DNA from: Melanocharis versteri
Lineage: Eukaryota > Chordata > Aves > Passeriformes > Melanocharitidae
DNA length: 64,000 nucleotides
NCBI GenBank assembly: GCA_013397845.1
Contig: VZTG01002008.1
Location: forward strand, 413,198-477,197
Direction of reading: 5' to 3'
The translations under genes were made by a program, and so were the position numbers. Numbering within the stretch: position 1 is the first letter of the stretch; each line of letters opens with the position of its first letter. Below, one piece after another: positions 1-12,200 of the stretch. The notes beneath the pieces were generated by a model. It did no database searches and had not been told where the DNA came from. It saw only the letters and a list, made by a program, of their open reading frames with translations.

Positions 1-2030
1 CTTTTTCAAGCTTCATAAACTACATTTGTACACCAAGAACTTGTTAGCCTTTAAGAAGCACTAAGGGAATAGGGACTCCAGCCCAAGTAGTATGTTCTGT
101 TTGTATATTTTGGTCAAAGAACTAGCTCACTGAGTTCACATTTTCGTAGACTACCTGTCATTCTCTTTGCCACAGCCGTAAAATAAACATTTCTTTCTGG
201 TGTTCTCTCTTCTAGAATGAGAAACACTAGGCTGCAAACGGTGTCTATATGCGAAATTCTCTGTAATATGTACCTCTGTTCCCAGAATTCATTCATCATA
301 TGGCACAACAGAGGCAAGTATTACAATTATCACAATGTCTTTTATTCTTTTAGCAGTTCTTGTTCCTTCAGACTTGAGTTTGGGGGTTTGGGGTGCTTTT
401 TTGTGGTTTTTTTGCCCTTCCCTATTGCCTTAAGCTATTTCAAAAGAAGATAATTTTTTCCTGGTAAATTTGCTAAGTTTGGATCACTGAATCATGCAAA
501 TTGCAGGTTACTAAATTTGCATCCTCTGGTGTCAGTGTGCTCCAAGGTATTCTTCAGGTTTTCTACTAAGTACAAGGATATCAGCTAGAGAGAGACTAGA
601 CCAGAGATATGGGGGTATGGTGGTCATGGCCACAGCAAAAGTACATCATAAGATTGTTGTTCCGAACAAATGCTGAAACAGAGAACTTTAATGAAAATGC
701 AAAATAACTCCCTAGGAACAGTGACCATTCTTCAGTGTATGGAAATAAAAAACAGGATTGGAAGTTGAATAAACACTACACACTTGATAAATCCTAAAGT
801 GGAATGGGACAGCTATTCACTCGTATGATTATCCACCTTTGATCAGTGAAGTGGTACAGGGAAGTTACAGATTACAGAGGTGAAGAGAAGGAAAGGGAGA
901 GCAAGAGGGAAAGAGAAGGGAGAGGGAGAAAGATAAAAACAGCAAGAAGAGTACTTTTCTTCCCTTTCCCCCCTACTGTTGCTGTAGAAACTATATATTC
1001 CATGTCAGTCAAGCACCTATTTCAGTGGAAGACTCTCCAGACAAATGAGTCATTTGCTTGAATATTTGCATATGCATAACAATAATTTTATCAGAAAGTG
1101 CTACCGTTTTTTTCTCAGCCCAGTAATACAGTTTCCTTATTCCTCCACAAAATAGGTGAGTTCGTTTTGGACTTTTCAGATGGTATTTGTTTGTGATATG
1201 ATTCAGCTAAATCAAGGCTATTTCACTATGGAAAATTGTACTCTGTTCTCTGTAAATGAAACAGAAAATCCCACATAAACCCTGTGAACTCACATAGACG
1301 TCACTGCAACTATAGGAGTGTACTTTTCAGTTTGCTTACTCCACTTTTCATTTCCACACCAAAGCACTACTCCTTGCTCCCTAAATGTTGATAATTGTTG
1401 GATACTGGGTGCTCCTGCGGTATTTCCCTTTCAATTTCTGTCTCTTAGATAAAAGTCATGAAGCCTACTTTTTCTCCTTTTAATCATCTACTCAAGAGAC
1501 TAGAAATCAAATAAATCAGACTGGTTTGTAACTGCTTCAGATATTTTGCCCTGGGCTCTTATTTTTCTCTGCTTGATTTTAAGAGACCTTTAATTTATCC
1601 ATCTCTTACTTTCAAAATAAAACACTTTGTGCTCTGCTCTCAGCTGCACCAAGGAAGACAGCAAACTGTAGGTCTTGAGGTTCTGGCTAGTGACAAACCT
1701 CCGCGAACACCAAGGACTCCTAAAAAATACAGTCAAATGTGATCTTGCAACTTCAGCGCATGCTGATCAAAAGCTTGCTACTAACAGAAAAAATGACAGG
1801 GGTTTTTGGTTTCAATATTTTTTTTCCAAGTTATAGCCTAATGGCATAAAATTTCTGACCCATTTAATTGCTTTCTTACAGCTACAGTTTAAAAAGTGTA
1901 CCTTTCTGAAATAGCCTCAAAACCCTGAAACAATCAGCTCGGGCTCTAAATTGGATAAGTTGTCTTTGTTATCTTATTCCTTCATTCACACATTCTGTAT
2001 AAGTGAAAAGTTAAAATATATTAAACCTAC
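1..2030. other. Probable first intron of the CCDC83-like gene
   Basis: AT-rich DNA with no exon I can support on either strand. It contains a purine-rich stretch at about 875-937 with only a few pyrimidines. The short open frames here lack splice context and family resemblance. Confidence 0.4.
875..937 (+). repeat. Polypurine (GA-rich) low-complexity tract
   Basis: Almost uninterrupted A/G run of about 63 bases on the plus strand. Such mirror-like purine tracts can form triplex DNA; here it is only a composition feature. Confidence 0.6.
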
Positions 2031-2116
2031 TGATATTCTAGTAAGGCTTCTGGTAAATCTGATTCAGGCTCTTGGACTTGCTCTTCTGGTTTCTTCTTTT
2101 TCTTACTCTCTTCCAT
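2031..2116 (-). CDS. CCDC83: First coding exon of CCDC83-like coiled-coil protein (partial gene)
   Basis: On the minus strand an ATG at 2116-2114 opens a short frame beginning MEESKKKKKPEEQ and ending in PEALLEYQ. A GTAGGT donor immediately follows at 2030, leaving the exon in phase 2 (CA|G). The acidic and lysine-rich start followed by EALLEYQ resembles what I recall of the CCDC83 N terminus (EALLDYQ). Head-to-head placement beside SYTL2 fits human synteny. An acceptor (TTTCTAG) lies just upstream at 2153-2152, so the exon probably spans 2031-2151 with a 35-base leader. The remaining exons would lie left of position 1; I did not recognise any in 1-2030. The function of CCDC83 is poorly known; it is described as a coiled-coil protein with testis-biased expression. 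The call rests on a short peptide, so it is moderate. Confidence 0.6.
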
Positions 2117-2151
2117 TTTTTTTTCTTTTTTTTTTTTTTTTTTTACTTGTG
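2117..2151 (-). other. CCDC83: Adenine-homopolymer 5' leader of the CCDC83-like exon
   Basis: Read on the minus strand, the exon between the acceptor and the ATG is CACAAGT, then 19 A, one G and 8 A, then ATG. A pyrimidine-rich tract precedes the acceptor at 2153-2152. Whether this exact acceptor is used needs transcript data. Confidence 0.45.
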
Positions 2152-2331
2152 CTAGAAATGAAGGAAAAAAACATAGAAATAAATTATTTACAAAACATTG
2201 TATATTCACTGGTGTTTGTCACTTGTGACAAGCTTGCAGAAGTTCTGAAACAAAAAAAACAAGTTGGATTTTTGACAGCAATAATCCTGCCCAGGGTAGC
2301 ACTTAGGCCTATGTCTTTGGGGCAACCTGAT

Positions 2332-2356
2332 CTATGTATCTATCTATCTATCTATC
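2332..2356 (+). repeat. Tetranucleotide microsatellite (ATCT)n
   Basis: About six copies of ATCT beginning at the end of the line at 2332, slightly imperfect at the start. Likely polymorphic in length. Confidence 0.8.
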
Positions 2357-3522
2357 AGAATTCGACTGGCAATGAATAGTACTCCAGTGGAACTGGTGGC
2401 ATATATTATACCAAATAAAAAACGTCACAAGAAACGGCACTTATGAAGATTCCTCGCTTTTAGCACTCACATAATCAAATGTCCAACCCAGAATAGTTTA
2501 CATAATATAGGATGTTTTATTACTGGATGAGTAGAAAAATTGTATATAACACCTGTTTTTGTATTAAACTGCTTCTCTGAATTTAAAATCTGAATTTTAC
2601 AATAATTGCTGAAATTGATAAAAACTTGTTCTGTGACTAAATACAGCAGGATGGATATTTTTTCCTATTAAAATGAGCACAAGTAAACAGGAACAAAAAT
2701 CAGTAAAAAGCCACATAAGCGAGCCTGTAAAATCAAGGGAATGAAGCTAAACCAACTATTGACAGATGCACTGTAATCCATACACTGTCCTATGCCTTCT
2801 CACCACACTCTGAAGCAAGCCAACGTCAGCTTTCTGTATACAAAATAACTTTCCATCCTATTTCACATACAACCTTTGCAGTTTCCAATTCAATACAATA
2901 TTTTTTCATGGAAGTTTCAAAAACCCAAAAAGACATAGCTGTTGTAAGACTGAGATTAAAAAAAATCCAAACAAACACATGAATTAAGAAAAAAATCTCA
3001 CTGAGACAGGAAGTCAGGTACTTTGCTCCTCCTAGACCCCTCTGAAATTTCCAAACCAAATGCACAAGCGCAGGATACGCTTGTTAAGTGTAAAAAAGGA
3101 TCCATCACACTTCTGCAGTGCAGAATTAACTGGACTGGTATTGATTGCATTTCCACTTGAGCATTTATTTTACTGATTTTCCTCAGAAACTGAAGATCAC
3201 TAGAGCACTCCCTAAGATTTTCTTTAAATTGTTTCTGTCCCTTTCACTAAATGGATAATCAAATTCCCTGCTTAAAATTGGATATAAACTGAAATTTTGA
3301 GAAGTATTTTGAAAAGGCTTAGGGTCTTTTTTTTTTTCTTTTAATTCCAGACCTGGATGAGCTCCAGTGATATATTTATGAAATTTTTCCCAAGCAAAGA
3401 GAAACAAGAAAGCCTCCAAGCTGTACAAGGTAAAAAACCACATACTATAATAAAGGATTTTGTGGATTTTGCAAACCATAGAAAATACACACACGAGAAA
3501 GAGGGAAACACTTTAAGAGAAA

Positions 3523-3580
3523 CACTGCTGACTCGTGTTCAGCTTGCCATTGACCAGGACCCCCAGGTCCCTTTCCAATG
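3523..3580 (-). mobile_element. CR1 LINE fragment, about 58 bp
   Basis: Closely matches the segment at 4564-4622 of the longer CR1 copy downstream (CTGCTGACTCGTGTTCRGC, then GACCAGG and CCCAGGTCCCTTTCCA). It is an isolated internal piece of the element in the same minus orientation. Several mismatches separate the two copies, so it is an older insertion. Confidence 0.75.
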
Positions 3581-3955
3581 AGAACTGACTGCACATTTTA
3601 AACCCATAGGAAAACATTTGTAGGAGGAAAGATCTATTTCTTCTCCCAAACAAATAAAATGGTGAGGCTCTTGACTGATCCCCTTCATCATTACCAGCAC
3701 TGTCTCAAGCAATAACTACACTGCCAATGCATCCTTGGAAGGAGCAGGCAGTTTCCTGACACTGCAACCCAACCACTGTGACTTTCCAGACACTCTTTAC
3801 AGAGACCACCCGTATGGCAGCTCACCAGTCTCATGAGCTCAATCATTATCACTCATGTCATCCAAAGCAGCACCTGGGCTCACGTAATTACCCCCACATA
3901 TCGAGCAGCTGCACTACCAGAAGCCTCCACTCCCTCAGTCCCCAACAATTACAGA

Positions 3956-4697
3956 CTCACAGAATACACTGAGTTGGAAGGGACCCATCGGGATCATTGA
4001 GTCCAACTTCTGGCCCTATGCAGGACACTCCAAGAATCACACCATGTGCCTGAGAGCATTATCCAAACATGTCTTGAACTCTGTCTGGCTTGGTGCTGTG
4101 ACCACTTCCCTGGGGAGCCTGTTTCAGTGCCCAGCCACCCTCTGGGTGAAGAACCTTTTCCTGATACCCAGCCTAAACTTTCCCAGACACAGCTTCATGC
4201 CTTCCCCTCGGGTCCGGTCACTGGTTACTAGAGAGGAGATTGGTACCAGCCCCTGTGCTTCCCCTCGTGAGGAAGCTGCAGACTGCAATTAGGTTTCCCC
4301 TCAATCTCCTCTTCCCCGGGCCGAACAGACCAAATGCCTTCAGCTGCTCCTCATACGGCTTCCCCTCAGGACCCTTCACCATCCTCATGTCCCTCCTTTG
4401 GACACTCTCCAATAGCTTAATATCTTTCTTGTGGTGCACAAAACTGCACACAATATCTAAGGTGAGGCCGCTCCAGTGCAGAGCACAGCGGGATAATCCC
4501 CTCCCTTGCCCGGCTGGCGATGCTGTTCATGATGCACCCCAGGACACGCTTGGCCCTCCTGGCTGCCACGGCACTGCTGACTCGTGTTCGGCTTGCTATG
4601 GACCAGGGCCCCCAGGTCCCTTTCCACTGGCGGCTGTCCATCCTCTCGCTCCCCAGTCTGTGGGTACACCCGGGGCTGCCCCGTCCCAGGTGCAGAA
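3956..4697 (-). mobile_element. CR1 LINE, 3' portion, about 740 bp
   Basis: The left edge carries the CR1 3' end in reverse complement (CACAGAATACACTGAGTTGG, then AGTCCAACTTCTGGCC). It continues through typical 3'-half sequence such as CAGCTGCTCCTCATACGGCT and CCAGGACACGCTTGGCCCTC. The element is therefore on the minus strand and truncated at its 5' end near 4697. It belongs to the class that dominates avian interspersed repeats. Open frames inside are remnants of the reverse-transcriptase ORF and are interrupted. Confidence 0.92.
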
Positions 4698-7600
4698 ATC
4701 GATTACCTCAGTCACGCTACAACATCGCGCAGCCACGCTGCAACCCCTTCCCAATCTCCAAAGCAGGCTAACAATTCCCTCCACCCTCAATCCGTCCCTG
4801 GCTATGCCTTCCCGCATGTCCCTTGCACTATTACCCCCAACCCCCTTCACCACCAGACGCCTCAGTGGACAAAGCTGGGCCTGCCCTCAGGCACCAAATC
4901 CCGCNCAAATGCGGTGCCGGGCTGAAATCCTGAAGTGAAGTTGCAGCTCTCTTCAAGAAAAGAGAGCGTGTCCCAGTCCCGTGCTGGGACGGTCCCACAC
5001 CGAATGTGAGCTGGGCCATCCATCACCGCAGAGCTGCTTTCCCAGGAACAAGCTTCCTCAGTCCGAGGCGCTGCGATGGACTTGGGTTGTCCTTTGACGA
5101 GTCCTGTTTGACATAGCAGAGCAGTCTCTGTAATTAAGACATATTCATTAAAGTAAGGACAAAATGCTTTTAGTCCTACAGGCAGAGATGTCTAGCTATG
5201 CTGCATAAGAGAGTAAATTTAAAGATGCCCTGGTCAGTGGCAGCACGACTTAAATTTGTTTTGTTTGGGGGCAAAAGAGAAGGAAAATGATCAGGCCCTA
5301 GTTACGCACATTTGATCTTTGAAGCCATTTCTTTCATGATCATTATTATTAAGCCAGTCTTTTTCTTACCACAGAGAGCACCATATAGAGTAATTTAAAT
5401 TATCCGTGCTGTTTCCTTTCACAGTTTGCACTTCTGGTATAAATTTTCTTGTAACGTTTCAAAATAAATTCTAAATAATTCTAATATATTTTTGAAGACT
5501 TTTTAAAGACTCTGTGCTCCTTCATGTGTGAAGAGATGGACCTTTGATGGGCTGAGAGCTCCTGTGGCAGACTTGGGGGCTGCCAGGCAGGGTATTTCCC
5601 AAGCTCCTCCACCCAGCGTTATTTCTCTGCCTTCCTTTGTGAATGTGGAGAACTTTTTATGGCATAACCTAACAGTGTAGAAGATTTTAAAAGAAACAAA
5701 GAAGTTACCTTGGTGCTCAGGAACGAACTGAAGGATGAAAAGCAAGGGACGATGCAGTCAAAGCCACCAGCCTGGGAAATATCACTACAGCGACTAAATG
5801 AACAACATCAGAGTCAGCTGTGATTTGTGTTAGTTCATCAGAGAGCAGCTGTGTGTCAAAGGCGGTTGAGTGACAGGAGGAAACTGGAGGAAGGAAAGCA
5901 TTAGCAGCTCGATTTGCTTCACTGGAAGTTACTGTCTCTTCACCTAATACCTGTCACTTTGTAAACACACCAAACCAGTCATTTTTTTTTCACTATTGGA
6001 AGAAATGAGATGACTTCCTTTTTACTTTGGGAAATCACTAGAGAGATAGACATCCTGAATGAGGGGGTCAAGGAAGAAAGGCGATCCACTTTCTGAATCT
6101 GATAGCAATACTACTACACAAAGATACTTGCAGACTTGGTTGGTTTGGGTCTTTTGCCTGAAGATGCCATAACACTCTCTGTTGCACTGCAATCAAAACC
6201 ATGCTTATATCTTTTGATTGTGCTGTGAATTTAACAACTCTGTGACTGTGTCTAGGAAACACAAAGAGGAGGGTGGGTGGAGTATATCCTTCTATCCTTA
6301 ATTTTTGTTCTCTTGCTGCCACCTTGAGAGTGTTTAGGCTCAGTTCACTTGAAAAACAGCCATTCTGTGCTTACGTGAAATGCATAGATTCTTCAATTCT
6401 ACTGCTCCACTGCAGAGTAGCTGTGGGGATACTGGATACTGGGTACAGACTTTTTACATCTGAAGTTACTGAGGAATAAGTCTTAGGGTCCTTCAGGTAT
6501 TCCATGTTCTGAAGATCATTCAGATATTTTCAGTTTCTTCTTAATTGCGAACACTGAAGATATCAACTGGCGACTGGTCTGAGCTGGGACAGTCCTTACA
6601 CACATAATCCCCCAGATTTCTTTGGAATCCATTTCAAGAACATATCACTAAATTTAATGTGAGCAGGAGAGTGCAACTACACATTCTAACAGACACAGCA
6701 CACACCACATACAGAGTTTCTCAGCAGTCACCTGTCACCATGCTGGAGACCTCTGCCACCTAGCAGCGAGGACCTGCTTTTCAGTAATCTTGTGTCCGAA
6801 GTCCTTGATTAAAAGGGGAATTGTTTTGGGCAGTGGGTACACCAGACCCATCAGTTGCAAGTCCATCCAACAGGGGTCAAGCGCACTCACAGCTGCCCGC
6901 TGATACAGTGCGTCCTGAAACACTGTTCTACTCCTACCTTCCCTGTTCTCTGTGACTGCTGTGAGAGGGGGGAAAGAGGTATTTTACACAAGAGAAAAAT
7001 ATGCTCCATCTACAAAGAGTGTCAAAAGGTCTTCTCGTCTCTTCTAATTAAGTGATATTTCTTGATCTGCACTGAACAGGACTTTAGTGTGGGTTTGAAT
7101 AGATACAGCTTAGCGTGCTGCATTGGGATGAATATACAGGATATGTAGATGAGAAGTGTTTGAATGAAAATTATTGAGGGGAGCAAGTGACTTTTAAGCT
7201 TTCACAAGATCTCCAATTCGCTCTGATCCTTGTGAGCTGAATGTAAGCCTTATTAAAGGCTTGTTAAGCCAGAATTTTACTACATAGTGCACGAAAAGCA
7301 TGCTCTAGTCCCTTATTTAGTCATCAGAAAGGAAGAGCCATATATCAAATGCATGAAATTGAAAAGTCACGTAATTGACCAAAACTTTACACCAATGATA
7401 TGAACGCTAAATTTTCTCTAAAAATTGTTTCACCATATCCAAGTTTGAGAAGGAAGTGAAACATAAGGATTTATTGTTAGCAGGAAGCCAGGGCTGATGG
7501 TATAGCATTTGGGGAGTGAATGGACTCAGGCTGGGAACACAGTGCGGATGTGATTGAAAGCAGAGCGGCTGCGAGCGAGAGCCGAGCCAGCGCTCCGGGC

Positions 7601-8336
7601 GGCAGACGTGGGCAGGTGACACAAGGGCTGTCCTCAGGGCACAGCGGCCCCGCTCCCGGGCACGCCAGACGCTGAAATCCTCCAGCTGCCCCAAACCAGA
7701 ATTAAATCAGTTACATCAAGCACTGTGAGAAGAACGTGCGTAAGGGGAAAATACCAGCACACAGCTCTCCGCATGCCGGGGTCGGTGCCGTCACCCTGCT
7801 CGCAGAGGCACGCCAGATTCAGAAATCGCCGTGCTGCCTGGCTGCTGAGGGGAAGGTCCTGCTGAAACACCCCGTGAAATGGCGGCATGTGTATTTTGTG
7901 CCACTAATTAAACAGAAAAGCACTTACAGCGGCTTCCTGAACAAATAGATGACTGCAACCTCTGTTATTGCGGCCCCTATCTTTACTCGAACAGGGGCGT
8001 ATGCTCACGCTTCTCGGGTTGCGTATCGCCAGGCAAAGTGAAATATGGATCATTGTCCCTCCAGGCAGCTCGTCAAAGGGCTCTGGGGGTGGGGGGAGTC
8101 TTGCTAATAGAGTGACTCGGAGTCAAAAAGGTGCGTAGAAGGCACCCGCGGTGCTGGGACAGCGTGAGAGCGAGCCCGCTGGCCGCTGGGGAGCCCTGGC
8201 TGCCAGCCTGCGCCAGCCGGGCTGCTCCTGCTCCGCAGGGTTTGGCCGCCGCCGGCTGGCAGGACCCGTTCACCTGAGGACGGGGCAGCGCTCACAGGTG
8301 TCTCGCCGGCCCGGCCCCGGTTGTTGAGGCGGCAGG

Positions 8337-8353
8337 NNNNNNNNNNNNNNNNN
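8337..8353. other. Assembly gap (17 N)
   Basis: Unresolved bases inside the most GC-rich part of the window, a typical dropout of avian GC-rich promoters. The true length is unknown, and part of exon 1 may be missing. Confidence 0.95.
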
Positions 8354-8474
8354 CAGGGAAGCGGCGCTTGTCAGCGCCTCTCCTCAGAACCGCTCTGGAG
8401 AGCCCCGTGCCCGCGGAGCCGAGCCCGCGACATCCCCGCTGCTGCCGCTGCCGCCGAGGGGAGCCCCTGCCCGG
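8354..8474 (+). other. SYTL2: Candidate non-coding first exon of SYTL2
   Basis: GC-rich sequence ending at a good splice donor (CCGG|GTGAGA, GT at 8475-8476), followed at about 750 bases by a leader exon with a strong acceptor. The transcription start cannot be placed and may lie in or left of the N gap. An alternative weaker donor is GTAACT at 8486. Confidence 0.35.
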
Positions 8475-9228
8475 GTGAGAGCTGGGTAACTGTCAGAGCT
8501 TCCCTGCACCGAGCTCCTGGAGTCTGCTGGAATGGGAACTCTCTCTTTATTTAAATAAGATGCTTAGATCTCAGCTGAGAGATGTTAATAACCTTGGTGT
8601 AAATAGTAAACACTTTTAATCTCGAAACACTGAGTTAATTGCATCATTCACGCTGTCTCTGGAATGACTTGCAGGATTGGACCTGGCCCTAAAGTTAAAT
8701 GCACCCAGTTGTGTCTTTCCTGTGTGAGCAGAAAAATCTGCTTAGATGATTGCCAGGATGAAGGTCACTTAAATCTGGGGAGAGATTGTTCAGTGACAAG
8801 TATTTTCGAGCTTTTTGAGAAAGTGTAAGGGGAGGGGACTTAGAACATGTGTTGGTGGTGCGTCCTCCCATACTCATTCCCAGCACATGCTTGACAGGAT
8901 GCTATGGGAAGATTTTATTAGCTAAAAGAACTGATCAAAGCGTTGCACCAAAACATTTGTGTGTTGACACACAGATTGAAGCTCTCTGTGATGGAGTGTT
9001 TAAAAGACTAATGAATCAAAGCACTTTGTTAAACTTGTATACAGCAACAATGCAGCTTTCCAGTCATTAGTTCTTAATTACCATTAGTCGTTATTATCTC
9101 TTTTCCAAACAGTTCTTAATAATCACATATATAAGTGGTAGTAAACCTGGAGTATACAATACCCTGGAGCTGATGCCCTATATTTAGCACTGATGACTAC
9201 ACTTCTTGACTGTTTGTTTCCGTTGCAG
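8475..9228 (+). other. SYTL2: Probable first intron of SYTL2
   Basis: AT-rich sequence between the candidate first exon and the leader exon. It ends in a polypyrimidine tract and CAG at 9226-9228. Nothing else recognised. Confidence 0.35.
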
Positions 9229-9280
9229 GACTCACAGTAAAGTGCTTGAGAGCTCCTTAGCAAGAGAAGCTGGAATCAAA
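9229..9280 (+). other. SYTL2: Probable 5' UTR exon of SYTL2 (52 bp)
   Basis: Bounded by a strong acceptor (TGTTTGTTTCCGTTGCAG) and a consensus donor (AAA|GTGAGT). It contains stop codons in several frames and no long frame, consistent with a leader exon. It lies between the GC-rich promoter region and the coding start. Confidence 0.55.
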
Positions 9281-12200
9281 GTGAGTATTTTGCGATTTTC
9301 ATAAATTATCATCTTTCTTTTCTAATTGTTAATGTGTTATGCACCTTGCCGCCTCCCTGGAAGAAAAGGGGGTGATCTCAGATGACACAGTTCATATTAT
9401 TTGAGGGAATAAGCTTGCCGTAGTGTTGCTAGGCATCTTTCTTATTTGTTTGGCAAGATTATTCTGGTTCCGTCAGACATACCTCCTCTTTGTTCTGCAG
9501 TCTTATTTTATTTTCATCTGTCATCTTTCCTGCACACCCTACTTCTTATCTTGTAGATTTTACTATTTGCATATGCTTTCCTGTGCCCTATTTGGGCAAG
9601 TATACTGCAAGTGTCTGTTCATTTGCAGTTGTGTGTTATTTATGTATACTAAGTTATAAAATACTACTAACACTGTTGCAGTGTTCCAAAATGCTTATAC
9701 ACTGCTATCAATTACCATACCTTAATGTGTTTATGTCTAGGTTTAAGGCAAGAAAATAACAAGCATCTTGGTCTGCTTCTACCTTCCGTGTGCAGCCGCT
9801 CTCTGCTTTGGCTGTAAGGCACGTTCTTGAATTTCCTGAAGCTGTCATTGGACCTGTCTCTTGTTAAACAAATTTCCTTCCAGCATTTCTTGCATCCCAA
9901 AATAATGTATTATGAGTTTCACTGTCAGACTTTTAAAATTCAGTGAAGTAGGTCTTCATGTTCTTGTTTTCCAGTTCTGACAAAGGCCAGAGTAAACAGC
10001 ACTCCTTTGCCCCCAAAAACGGATTAATAGAAAAGTGAATTTGTTATTCCTCTGAAGAGCCAGTGCTTTAGAACACTGGATAGCACTCTAGGAGTGCTCT
10101 GTTTCTGCTGGACAGAGACTATGTGCAGGTATTGTCTGGAGTAAACTCCTATTATTCTGCAGGGGACACTTGCTAGATTCCCAGGTGGAAATACTGCTTC
10201 AATTTAGTACGTGGAGAAAATCTTTGATGCTTGCATCCAGTGGCATCTGGAAAAAAAAGGCTTAACCAGGAAAGCTGTTGGATGAAGTCAAAGAAATTAT
10301 TTCTTTTCTACCCTATATTGTTTTCTGTGCTCGTGACAGAAAGGATGAAACAGACTTCAATCAAAAATCTAATAAGAAAACATTATTTACAAGGAAATAG
10401 AAAGGTAATTTTTAGTCTCTCATTAGGAAAAAATATTTAATTTTCTTTTTCTTTAATTAAAAGTGGTACTTCTATCCTTTGGAAGTCACTCTTTATTCAA
10501 GAGTGACTTGTTTTGAACCATAGTAAAGAATTTTTTTCTCTGCGCAGAAAGTGCTTTTCACCCAGGTTGGCTGACTAATGGATGACTGCTAGAAGCAGTA
10601 GGTACCCTTCTGGTGCTTGAAGTCCGTCACTTGTTGCATTTAAAGGCAGCTTATTAAGGTTGATTAGAAGCCAATTTAAGGAGGCTCCTTAGTTTGGTCT
10701 TCCAATTCCAGAACACTTATGGCAAAATGTGTATGTCAAACCAGTGACGTTGCATTTGCTGTTGTATCAGCAGTCTCCAGTTTTTTAACTTATTTGGGCA
10801 GAACGTGAGAGTGACAGCTGATTTCAGCAGACTTATTAATGATTCATTCTTGTGGTAGGGAGTCATTCCAATTCATCAGGGTACAGTAACTGGCTATGCT
10901 GGATTCTTAGTTCACGTTTTAAGGTTTCCTTGCTGTGTGTAATTTGACTCTGCTTATTGCACCAAGAGGGGCAAAGGGAAGAGATACAATGTATATGTGA
11001 GGAGGAGGAAAAAAATGCTTCTCCCCCTTCTTTATTTTATAGCTCCTTTTCTGGATGATAATGCCAGACTATTTTTGACCTGAAACCCACTCAGTATCCT
11101 GTGCCTATACACCAAATTAATGAACAACTTGACAATTTGTTGCCCAAAGAGGCTGGGGACTCCCCATCCCTGGAGGTGTTCTAGGCCAGACTGGGTGTGG
11201 CTCTGGACTAGTGGAAGGTGTCCCTGTCCATGGCAGGGGGGGTGGAACTAGATGGCCTTTAAGGTCTCTTCCAACCCAAACCATACTATGATCTCATTTT
11301 TTTCCCTTACATCTTGGTATGTTCCTTTTTCTCTGCAGTATGAATCTTCTAAAAGTAAATTTTTTTATTTCTCTGTCCCAGTCAAGGAAATTGTGCGTTT
11401 CATTTCTCTCTAAATATGTCTGAGTATAAATAAGAAGAAAGGGCATGCTTATCTGTGGAGTAATTAGCAGAACAATATCCTAGATCCACTGCAAGATGTT
11501 TTTGTTCTACAAAAGCATCAAACAATATTTGTAAAGTCTGTATGAAATTTCCTGCCCAGTGTCTGATTCTGGCTGACTGATAAACTGACAGAGATTTAGC
11601 TCTGTACAGGCTGGATGGACTACAGTTAGACTGTGTGATCTCAGCTGTGTAGCTAGAGCTCCAGAACAAGATCACTGTATTCAAGAACTCCTGGGCTAGA
11701 AATGGTTTCTACACCATTAGCTTGTAGATGTTAAGATCTGCCACCTTGCTTTTCTTCTCTAATGAATTTAAATGGCTAATGTGATTTAAAAATAGCATTA
11801 AAAATAGAACATCTGTTATGAAAAATTAAGGGTGAGGTCCAAAATCCCTCTGGTAATTGCATGTGAAGCACTGTAAGCAAAAGGTATGTATCTAAGTCCT
11901 AGGCAGAAATCTGTCAAACAAGCAGAAGTAGTGAGCCCTTAACCTTCTATTCTGGTCCTGCCCACATAAACTTGTTTTTTAATCCTGGGATAACTTATGT
12001 TACTGTAAGTGTCATTATTTTTACCTTGATTCATAGTGATTACATTAATTCTCTGGAGTTTAAGAGACTTGGATTAAAAATTAATACCCTCAGGTTACTC
12101 TCCTGTTCCCTCTGCTCTATTAGAACTGGACTGCTCTATAGCCAGGAATGCAGGTCTGTCTGGATGAGGAGGGAGGTTAGGAGAAACCTTGGTTTTTTCC

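Larger units (their letters stand above)
2152..7540. other. Intergenic or 5' leader region between the divergent genes
   Basis: AT-rich sequence interrupted by two CR1 remnants (3523-3580 and 3956-4697). No coding exon is supported. A non-coding first exon of the CCDC83-like gene should lie somewhere here or in the GC-rich block to the right, but I cannot place it. A single unresolved base lies at 4905. Confidence 0.5.
7550..8480. promoter_or_regulatory. GC-rich, CpG-containing promoter region for SYTL2, possibly shared
   Basis: GC content rises sharply around 7555-7680 and again around 8140-8480, with many CpG dinucleotides against AT-rich flanks. The second block contains a 17-N gap. No TATA box is evident. 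Its position upstream of the probable leader exon at 9229 and between two divergent genes suggests a CpG-island promoter, possibly bidirectional. Confidence 0.55.

Noticed and set aside
114..317. 67-codon minus-strand frame as a possible further CCDC83 exon
   Set aside because: The peptide does not resemble the coiled-coil sequence expected after EALLEYQ and has no suitable acceptor and donor pair in phase.
1951..2379. 142-codon plus-strand open frame over the CCDC83-like exon
   Set aside because: It is the antisense shadow of the lysine-rich minus-strand exon and runs through a T homopolymer and a microsatellite.
4240..4938. 232-codon plus-strand open frame and overlapping minus-strand frames
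   Set aside because: They lie largely within the CR1 copy (3956-4697) and its flank and reflect the GC-rich retroelement, not a host gene. An N interrupts the frame.
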